A stretch of DNA of 64,000 bases from Paenibacillus herberti (lineage in GTDB: Bacteria > Bacillota > Bacilli > Paenibacillales > Paenibacillaceae). The DNA is taken from contig NZ_NMUQ01000002.1 of the NCBI RefSeq assembly GCF_002233675.1, positions 744,134-808,133 of the forward strand, in the 5' to 3' direction. Positions 33,749 through 41,117 of the stretch are shown piece after piece. Position 1 is the first letter of the stretch, and each line of letters starts with the position of its first letter. The notes beneath the pieces were generated by a model. That model made no database searches, was not told the origin of the DNA, and saw nothing but the letters and a program-made list of their open reading frames with translations. A program made the translations under genes and the position numbers.

Positions 33749-35878
33749 ATGCCCACGGCAATTCAGATGTTAATTGACGCTGCAATCGCCTCGAATGCAA
33801 GCGATGTTGTCATCCCGCCCGGAACCTATTTTAATTCAGTACCAACTACTTTTGATAATGCTACGGATCTGACCGTTATCGCCGATGATGTTCTTTTCAT
33901 CATGATCGCAGACGTTCGTGCTGTAAACTACAGCAATGCCACGAATTTGACCATCCAGGGACTGTCCATCAATTATGATCCGCTCGCTTTCACCCAAGGG
34001 GTGGTCATATCCATTGACCAGGCAGCTCTTACCATGAAAGTTCAATTGGATCAAGGGTATCCTGTGGCGGCATATCATTCACGGATCATTGCTTACGACT
34101 CGGAAACAAGAAAGCCCAAAGAGGGAACAAACGTAATGTTTACCTCGGCTGTCACCTTTGATCCCCTACTGACGAACGTATTGGATGTCACGGAAATAAG
34201 CGCCGGTATCAACGTGGGAGACAGGGTTACGCTGTCGTCTACCCCGAATACCACCAGCAGCATCTTTGTGACCAATTCTGCTTTTTCGATATGGCGAAAC
34301 ATTACTCTTTATAATGTCTACGGCGTCGGATATATCGAAAATGATGGTGTTTGCGGAACGATATTAGATAATTTCAACGTCGTGCCGGGCCCTAAGCCGG
34401 CAGGAGCCTTAGTCCCCCCGCTGCAATCATCGCTCATTGACGCCATCAACTTTTCTAATGTTGAAATGGGTCCGACCGTGCAGAACTGTACGATAAAAAG
34501 CCCGGGGGATGATTGCTTCAGTATTCAAACCCCCGCCTTTTTTGCCGTCTTGAATGCCAGCGGGAATTCGGAATATATCGCTTTCCGCTCTACGGTTCTG
34601 CCCCTGGATCCAGGCGATATAATAGCCCAATTCCTGGACCAGCCGGCTATAATCCAAAGTTTAACACTTGTTCCATACGGCAGCTTCCCGATTCCGCCTG
34701 CCATCCAGACGGCAATAAATAACGCCCAGCCGGGAGACCCTTACGACATCAACAAAAATGGAATTTTTCTGATGGTGTTCACCACCGTTCCAGCGTTCGG
34801 CGTAGGCGATTTTGTGTTTTCTCCCCGTTACTCTGCGAACGGCTTTGTTTTCCAGAACAACACGCTTTACAGCCAGTCGCGAGGGATGCTGATGAAAGGA
34901 AGCAACGGCATCATTCAAAACAACATGTTCACAGCTAACAGCCAAGCAATCGTTGTATCGCCCGAGGGCAGCACCGATACGCAATCAGGCTCCTCTCAAA
35001 ATTTGCAGATTACAGGAAACTATTTTCTCCGAACCGGTTATGTTGAATTTTTGCCCTTCATCGATCAGGCTGGATCGCTCTGTTTTACCGCGACAAATGT
35101 CATTAGCGAAAAAGCGTTCAACAATATGGTCATCGAAAACAACACGTTTGACAGCATTCTGGGGCTAAACATCCAGATCAGCGAATGCCACAATGTGCAG
35201 GTGAACAATAATACTTTTCTGAACACTTTTTCCAATGGCAGCGGGACCAATGGCACCGGCTTGTTTATAGATCAAAGGGTTGTCGTTTGGGTCCACAATT
35301 CCGATAGCATCTCTTTTGAAGGCAATGTTATTAATCATATGGGACCGTCCGGCTCGCTCCCGATCGTGCTTGCACCAGGGACAACAACCAATATTACCGG
35401 ACTCCCTGGCGGACTCATCCTCTTGAGCAAAACAAACGTCCCGATTGATACAACTCAAACGTATGCCATCATTAACCAAAACTCTGGCAAAGCTCTGCAA
35501 ACCGTTGCAAACGGTGTAGCCAATGGAACGGAAATTGAGCAAGAAACATTTAACTCGGCCATTCTATCGCAGCATTGGCAATTTATCGAGAATGGCTTTT
35601 ACTTCAATATCCTGCATGTGGCCAGCGGCAAATTTCTTGATATCAATGGGGAATCCACAGCAATTGGGGCAAACGCTGTCATCTTCACGGCTAACGGCAG
35701 CCTGAGCCAGCAATGGGCTCTTGCAGACGCGGGGAACGGCTTTCTCAATATCACCAACGTCAACAGCGGCCTCAATCTAAACATGATGAATTCGGGAACC
35801 GCCAACGGTGTTCTCGTCATCCAATCGTCTTCGGGTGTGATTACAAGTCAAAGATTTAGTCTTACAGTGGTCCCTTGA
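33749..35878 (+). CDS. Right-handed beta-helix protein with C-terminal ricin-type lectin domain (B)
   Basis: Paralogue of protein A, 709 aa, with AAAGGGGAT before the ATG. Beta-helix region about residues 1-565 (IQMLIDAAIASNASDVVIPP; LTIQGLSINYDPLAFTQGVV; MVIENNTFDSILGLNIQI) and ricin-like beta-trefoil from about 570 ([35 protein letters not shown]). No signal peptide. It lies 35 nt after collagen gene 7 without a cluster promoter of its own, so it is probably read from that gene's promoter, a direct transcriptional link between the two families. Confidence 0.85.
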   Translation: MPTAIQMLIDAAIASNASDVVIPPGTYFNSVPTTFDNATDLTVIADDVLFIMIADVRAVNYSNATNLTIQGLSINYDPLAFTQGVVISIDQAALTMKVQLDQGYPVAAYHSRIIAYDSETRKPKEGTNVMFTSAVTFDPLLTNVLDVTEISAGINVGDRVTLSSTPNTTSSIFVTNSAFSIWRNITLYNVYGVGYIENDGVCGTILDNFNVVPGPKPAGALVPPLQSSLIDAINFSNVEMGPTVQNCTIKSPGDDCFSIQTPAFFAVLNASGNSEYIAFRSTVLPLDPGDIIAQFLDQPAIIQSLTLVPYGSFPIPPAIQTAINNAQPGDPYDINKNGIFLMVFTTVPAFGVGDFVFSPRYSANGFVFQNNTLYSQSRGMLMKGSNGIIQNNMFTANSQAIVVSPEGSTDTQSGSSQNLQITGNYFLRTGYVEFLPFIDQAGSLCFTATNVISEKAFNNMVIENNTFDSILGLNIQISECHNVQVNNNTFLNTFSNGSGTNGTGLFIDQRVVVWVHNSDSISFEGNVINHMGPSGSLPIVLAPGTTTNITGLPGGLILLSKTNVPIDTTQTYAIINQNSGKALQTVANGVANGTEIEQETFNSAILSQHWQFIENGFYFNILHVASGKFLDINGESTAIGANAVIFTANGSLSQQWALADAGNGFLNITNVNSGLNLNMMNSGTANGVLVIQSSSGVITSQRFSLTVVP

Positions 35879-35956
35879 GAGCAAGAGGAGTCCGTCCCAT
35901 CGTGATCGGATCATTGAGAGCAGTACTCCCATTCTACGCAAAGGGGAATATCGTAC

Positions 35957-38083
35957 ATGAGCATCCAGAGTTTGATCAACGACGCAATTGCCTCCCATCA
36001 AAGTGAACTCATCATCCCACCCGGAATCTATCTAAATACAGCACAAACGAATATTAATGGAGCCAATGGTCTGACCATAATCTTCGATGATGTCTTTATC
36101 GTTATGCAGAATTTTAGTCGCGTCTTTGAAATTACCAATTGCGTCAACTTGACGATTCAGGGAGTAACAATGAACTATGACCCGCTCCCTTTCACTCAAG
36201 GCGTAGTCATATCCATTGATCCGGTGGCGGGTTCGATGAAAGTCCGAATCGATCAAGGATACCCTGTGGCGGCGTATACGGCCCGGGTAATCATTTTCGA
36301 TCCGGTAACAAGGAAACAAAAAGAGGGCGTATCGACGATGTTTTCAGCACACGCTACCTTAGATCCGATCCTGCCCAATACATTAGACATCACCAGTATC
36401 GGGTCAGGAATCAACGTTGGAGATTGGGTTACCGTATCGACAACCCCTGCAGTTCCTCATAGCATAGCGGTGAACACTAGTTCGTTTACGACTTGGAGGA
36501 ACGCTACTCTTCATACATCCACCGGATTCGGTTATATAGAAGGCTCCGGCATTTGCGGAACGGTTATGGATAATTTTCGCATCGTGCCAGGTCCTAAGCC
36601 GGCGGGCGCCATAAAGCCCCCGTTACTGTCGACCATTCTCGACGGCATTCAATTCAATGATATTCAGATGGGGCCAACTTTGGAGAACTGTGTGATTCAA
36701 AGTACAGGGGATGATGCCTTCAGCATTCAAACACCAGGTTATTTAGCCGTCCTGAGTGCCAGCGGAACTTCGGAATACATTGCTTCCAGATCCCCCAACC
36801 CTCTCCCACTTCCCCCAGGGGATACCCTTTGCCAGTTTTACGATTTGCCATCTACGATCGTCAGCGCTACGCTTGTTCCATTCGGAAGCTTTCCGCTAGA
36901 TCCGGCAATCGCAGCGGCAATTGCCGCCGCCCAGCCAGGTGACCCGTATGACATCAACAAAAATGCGATTTACCTCATTCAGTTCACAGATGTTCCCGCG
37001 TTTGGCGTAGGCGATTTCGTCTTCAATCCTCGTTATAGCGCCACCGGATTTATTTTCCGCAACAATACGGTATACAGTCAGTGGAGAGGAATGCTGGTAA
37101 AAGGGATCAACGGCCTCATTGAGAACAATATGTTTACTGCCGCCACCGAATCGATCGTGATTGCACCGGAGAGCAATACAAATACGCAAGAAGGATGTTC
37201 TCAGAACTTGCAGATTACAGGAAATTATTTTCTTAGATCAGGCTACCATTATGCGAATTTTGACGGCGATCAGGCCGCATCGCTCTGTTTCGTAGCGCCC
37301 AATGTAACCGGCGGCGAAAAAGCGTTCAACCAAATGTTAATTGAAAACAATATCTTCGACAGCATACAGGGGCTAAACATCCAGATTTCCAACTGCGGGG
37401 ACGTGCAAGTGAACAACAACACCTTTCTCAATACACATTCTACCGTCAACGGAATCAATGGCCTCAGCACGAACATCGATCAAACAACCGTCGTTTGGAT
37501 CCAAAATTCCGACAGCGTTTCTTTTGACAATAACATCATCGAATTTATGAACACATTCGGTTCAATTCCGGCTGTACTCTCGACAGACAACACGAATATT
37601 ACCGGGCTTCCTGGCGGGCTTACCCTCTTAGACAAACTAAATATTCCCATCGATACAACTAAAACGTATGCCATCATTAATCGCAACTCCAACAAAGCTC
37701 TGCAAACGGTTCTAAACGGCGTCTCAGACGGAACAAATGTGGAGCAAGAAACGTTCAATGCAGCTGTAACATCCCAACATTGGCAGTTTATCGTAGATGG
37801 CTTTAACTTCAACATCCTGCATGTTGCCAGCGGCAAATTTCTTGATATAAGCGGGTCATCGATAACATCAGGAGCAAACGCCGTAATCTTCACGGGAAAT
37901 GGGAGCTTGAGCCAGGTATGGGCATTCTCCGACCAGAGCGGCGGTTTTTTCAAAATTAAAAACGCCAACAGCGGCCTCAATCTCAATATGCAAGGTTCAG
38001 GAACGGCCAATGGTGTTCTCGTTGTCCAACTGCCTGACGCGGGTCCTTTAGTTCAAAGCTTTAGACTCATAGAGCTCCCATGA
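35957..38083 (+). CDS. Right-handed beta-helix protein with C-terminal ricin-type lectin domain (C)
   Basis: Third paralogue, 708 aa, 78 nt after B with AAAGGGGAATA upstream of its ATG. N-terminal cap MSIQSLINDAIASHQ, then the same series of beta-helix turns ([39 protein letters not shown]), and a C-terminal ricin-like domain (YAIINRNSNKALQTV; SQHWQF; SQVWAF; LVQSFRLI). The three paralogues are similar along their entire length, including the PGPKPAGA segment that follows the IxDNF motif. Its stop codon overlaps the start of a decayed fourth copy. Confidence 0.85.
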   Translation: MSIQSLINDAIASHQSELIIPPGIYLNTAQTNINGANGLTIIFDDVFIVMQNFSRVFEITNCVNLTIQGVTMNYDPLPFTQGVVISIDPVAGSMKVRIDQGYPVAAYTARVIIFDPVTRKQKEGVSTMFSAHATLDPILPNTLDITSIGSGINVGDWVTVSTTPAVPHSIAVNTSSFTTWRNATLHTSTGFGYIEGSGICGTVMDNFRIVPGPKPAGAIKPPLLSTILDGIQFNDIQMGPTLENCVIQSTGDDAFSIQTPGYLAVLSASGTSEYIASRSPNPLPLPPGDTLCQFYDLPSTIVSATLVPFGSFPLDPAIAAAIAAAQPGDPYDINKNAIYLIQFTDVPAFGVGDFVFNPRYSATGFIFRNNTVYSQWRGMLVKGINGLIENNMFTAATESIVIAPESNTNTQEGCSQNLQITGNYFLRSGYHYANFDGDQAASLCFVAPNVTGGEKAFNQMLIENNIFDSIQGLNIQISNCGDVQVNNNTFLNTHSTVNGINGLSTNIDQTTVVWIQNSDSVSFDNNIIEFMNTFGSIPAVLSTDNTNITGLPGGLTLLDKLNIPIDTTKTYAIINRNSNKALQTVLNGVSDGTNVEQETFNAAVTSQHWQFIVDGFNFNILHVASGKFLDISGSSITSGANAVIFTGNGSLSQVWAFSDQSGGFFKIKNANSGLNLNMQGSGTANGVLVVQLPDAGPLVQSFRLIELP

Positions 38084-38184
38084 GCATTCAGAACATGATC
38101 GATACCGCCATTCTCTTAGGACAGCCTAATAGCCTAATCTTACGGTTTAGCGGCATACGCCCGTACCAGTCTTCACCTAAATAG
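38080..38184 (+). pseudogene. Remnant of a fourth beta-helix gene (N-terminus only)
   Basis: The ATG at 38080 overlaps the stop of gene C and opens with MSIQNMIDTAILLGQPNSLI, which aligns with the first 20 residues of protein A ([20 protein letters not shown]). After that the frame runs into the promoter of collagen gene 8 and stops at 38184. The likely origin is deletion of a downstream beta-helix gene, leaving its first codons fused to the next promoter. Confidence 0.7.
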
Positions 38185-38192
38185 ATACACTA
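38158..38192 (+). promoter_or_regulatory. Shared cluster promoter in front of the gene 8-9 operon
   Basis: CGCCCGTACCAG (38158-38169) and ATACACTA (38185-38192), 27 nt apart, followed by TCAAATCA. The upstream box is identical to that of gene 1. Confidence 0.6.
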
Positions 38193-38223
38193 TCAAATCA
38201 AAACCTGTTTAGGGGGCACGGTT

Positions 38224-41085
38224 ATGACCGGATCATCGGTGCAAGCGTCTGTCCATCCAGTGCGGTTGAATGCAAGTCTTCCTGTTTTCGAGCTTAATGC
38301 AGGACAAACGGATTCACAAGTCGCTTACCTAATGAGAAGCCACGATGCTATCTATTATTTCACTCCTTCGCATATAGCGATCATGTTCGGCAGGCAGTTA
38401 AAAAATGATGAGCCATCAAATCCTCTAGCAGCAGCATCGCAAGCGCAATGGGAAACTTGGGGCCTGCGAATGCATTTTATCGGCGCTCACAAGGAGCCAC
38501 AGATCGATGGCTTGGATCTTTTGCCGGGAAAGAAAAACTACTTTCGCGGTCAAGACCCGAACCAATGGCATAGCGGCATTCCAACCTTTGACAAAATAAA
38601 GTACACCGGGCTTTATAGGGGCATCGATATGCTCTTCTACCGCAACGGGCTGCAGTTAGAATTCGACTTCATCGTTGCTCCGGGAGCGCACACGCAGGAT
38701 ATCCTGTTGGAATTCGAAGGCGCTGAACAGGTTCGGATCGACGAAGAAGGAATTCTTCAGGCTGTAGTTGATGGGCAATTTATTACACTCCGGAAGCCTT
38801 TTATTTACCAGCATGATGAGCGTGGGAACCAGATTGAAATTGAAGGCGGGTACACGCTGCGTAATGCCAACCAGGCAGGATTGGAGCTTAAAGCAGCGTA
38901 CGATCCCTCGCTCCCGCTTATCATTGATCCTGTTTTAACCTATTCTACTTATCTCGGCGGCAGCGATGTTTCGAGCGGACTCGGAATCGCCGTGGATGCT
39001 TCTGGGAGTGCCTATGTCACGGGTTTAACCTTCGATGTCGACTTCCCGACAGCAGTGCCGCTTCAAGGCTCCTTGGCAGGTGGATCAGATGCCTTTGTAG
39101 CCAAGTTCACCCCTACTGGTAACACACTTGTTTATTCGACCTATTTAGGCGGCAGCGATCTTGATCAAGGAAATTCGATTGCGGTTGATCCATCCGGCAA
39201 TGCATATGTTACAGGGTCTACGGATTCAATGGATTTCCCGACAACAGCAGGTGTTTTTCAAACCTCAGCTCCTCCTTCGACCAATGCATTTGTGACTAAG
39301 ATCGACTCATCCGGAGTGTTGGTCTACTCGACCTATCTGGGGGGCAATGATGTTGACATTGGGAATGGAATTGCTGTTGATACTGCAGGTGTCACTTATA
39401 TAACAGGTACTACGCTCTCTTCCAACTTTCCCCTGGTGAGTCCATTCCAAAACCTCTTTTTCTCTATAAATACTGCATTTGTAACTCAGCTGAATGCGAC
39501 CGCAAGTGCGCTCATGTATTCTACTTATTTGAGTGGAACGGTACGCACTAATGGAACAGGCATTGCTGTAGATACGGTTGGACAATTTTATGCGACTGGT
39601 ACAACAAACATTAATTTTCCGAACGTTAATACCTTACAACCATACGGTGGCGGCAATAGTGATGCTTACGTCGTTAAGTTTGTTGTAGTGGTGGGGACTC
39701 CTGCTGTGGCCTATTCAACGTACTTGGGAGGCAGCGGAGATGACGCGGCAGCTGGCATTGCGGTAGATCTGGCAGGAAATGTATACGTTTCCGGCTCCAC
39801 AACATCCATTGACTTCCCTACCTTGAATCCCATTCAAGCCGCTAACGGTGGAAATACCGATGCTTTTGTTACAAAAATAAACTCTGCCGGCACCAGCCTG
39901 ACTTACTCCACTTATTTAGGTGGTACCTCCAATGATGCAGCTACGGGCATATCAGTAGATACACTGGGAAATGTGTATATAACCGGATCAACACAATCGG
40001 TCAACTTCCCCATAGCAAACCCGATTCAAGCCGTACTTACCGGGACGGCTAGCGCTTTCATTACCAAGTTAAATCCAACTCCGGCTTTTATCTACTCGAC
40101 TTATTTGGGCGGAACGCTTAACAATCAAGGCCAAGCGATTGTCGCCGACGCCTCCGGAAGTGCCTATATTGCTGGACTGACCTCTTCAACCGATTTTCCA
40201 TTAGCCAATCCTTTCCAAGCAACAATTGACGGCGCTCTTCAAAGTGCATTTGTATCGAAAATCGCAGACACAACCGTGATAGGACCGACGGGACCAACGG
40301 GACCAACGGGGCCGACAGGGCCAGCAACCGGACCACAGGGACCAACCGGGCCGACAGGGCCGCTCGTTCCGGGACCGACGGGGACGACAGGACCACAAGG
40401 ACCGACAGGCGCAATAGGTATAACAGGAACACAAGGACCAACCGGGCCAACCGGTTCCCAAGGAGCTGCTGGCACAGCAACAGGTCCGCAAGGTCCAACC
40501 GGATTGACGGGAGTGATTGGAGCGATCGGGGCGGCAGGAGCAATTGGAAATCCCGGAGTTACGGGCGCGCCAGGAACGACGGGAACGACAGGAACGACAG
40601 GAGCAGCAGGAGCGAGTGGCTCAACCGGACCGGCGGGGACAGCTGGAGTCGCCGGGGCAAGCGGGATTAATGGTCCTCCAGGAACGACCGGGCCGAATGG
40701 ATTGAAAGGGCCGATCGGGCCGGTAGGACCGAAAGGTAAAAATGGGAAATTCATTAAGATCGTGGAAACGATCAAAATTATAAAACCTTGCCATCGAACC
40801 TCTGCTTCGGAAGTACTTCGATTGGCGAGAAACCTCCGAAAACAGTTGATGGGCTGTTCAGACTTTGACCTTTTTGAAAGCTCAATCGATAAGCTGCTCA
40901 TTCAAATCAAGCTGAATAAATTCAAAGGTGCGGTGATGACCCTATTCAAGTTCAAACAGCAATTCAATGGGCTTGTAGATGAAGGATTAATATCGGAACC
41001 ATTCGCCAGAAAAACATTGAAGCTGGTTGATTTTCTGCTAAATGAACTGATGAAGCTGCAGGGTAGGTCCAACAAGCGGAGATGA
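38224..41085 (+). CDS. Collagen-stalked SBBP beta-propeller protein 8
   Basis: Family member of 953 aa; AGGGGGCACGGTT precedes the ATG. N-terminal domain about 1-236 ([18 protein letters not shown]); seven SBBP repeats about 237-681, with blade 4 [12 protein letters not shown] as in protein 3; Gly-X-Y tract 687-840 with interruptions (GPAT, GPLVP, GTAT); linker [16 protein letters not shown]; helical C-terminal domain. Gene 9 begins 32 nt downstream. Confidence 0.9.
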   Translation: MTGSSVQASVHPVRLNASLPVFELNAGQTDSQVAYLMRSHDAIYYFTPSHIAIMFGRQLKNDEPSNPLAAASQAQWETWGLRMHFIGAHKEPQIDGLDLLPGKKNYFRGQDPNQWHSGIPTFDKIKYTGLYRGIDMLFYRNGLQLEFDFIVAPGAHTQDILLEFEGAEQVRIDEEGILQAVVDGQFITLRKPFIYQHDERGNQIEIEGGYTLRNANQAGLELKAAYDPSLPLIIDPVLTYSTYLGGSDVSSGLGIAVDASGSAYVTGLTFDVDFPTAVPLQGSLAGGSDAFVAKFTPTGNTLVYSTYLGGSDLDQGNSIAVDPSGNAYVTGSTDSMDFPTTAGVFQTSAPPSTNAFVTKIDSSGVLVYSTYLGGNDVDIGNGIAVDTAGVTYITGTTLSSNFPLVSPFQNLFFSINTAFVTQLNATASALMYSTYLSGTVRTNGTGIAVDTVGQFYATGTTNINFPNVNTLQPYGGGNSDAYVVKFVVVVGTPAVAYSTYLGGSGDDAAAGIAVDLAGNVYVSGSTTSIDFPTLNPIQAANGGNTDAFVTKINSAGTSLTYSTYLGGTSNDAATGISVDTLGNVYITGSTQSVNFPIANPIQAVLTGTASAFITKLNPTPAFIYSTYLGGTLNNQGQAIVADASGSAYIAGLTSSTDFPLANPFQATIDGALQSAFVSKIADTTVIGPTGPTGPTGPTGPATGPQGPTGPTGPLVPGPTGTTGPQGPTGAIGITGTQGPTGPTGSQGAAGTATGPQGPTGLTGVIGAIGAAGAIGNPGVTGAPGTTGTTGTTGAAGASGSTGPAGTAGVAGASGINGPPGTTGPNGLKGPIGPVGPKGKNGKFIKIVETIKIIKPCHRTSASEVLRLARNLRKQLMGCSDFDLFESSIDKLLIQIKLNKFKGAVMTLFKFKQQFNGLVDEGLISEPFARKTLKLVDFLLNELMKLQGRSNKRR

Positions 41086-41117
41086 ATTAGCCATACCATT
41101 TACGAGGAGGCGCAAAA

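Noticed and set aside
15915..38083. Annotating the beta-helix proteins as secreted pectate lyases.
   Set aside because: No signal peptide and no assignable catalytic residues; only the fold-level resemblance is supported.
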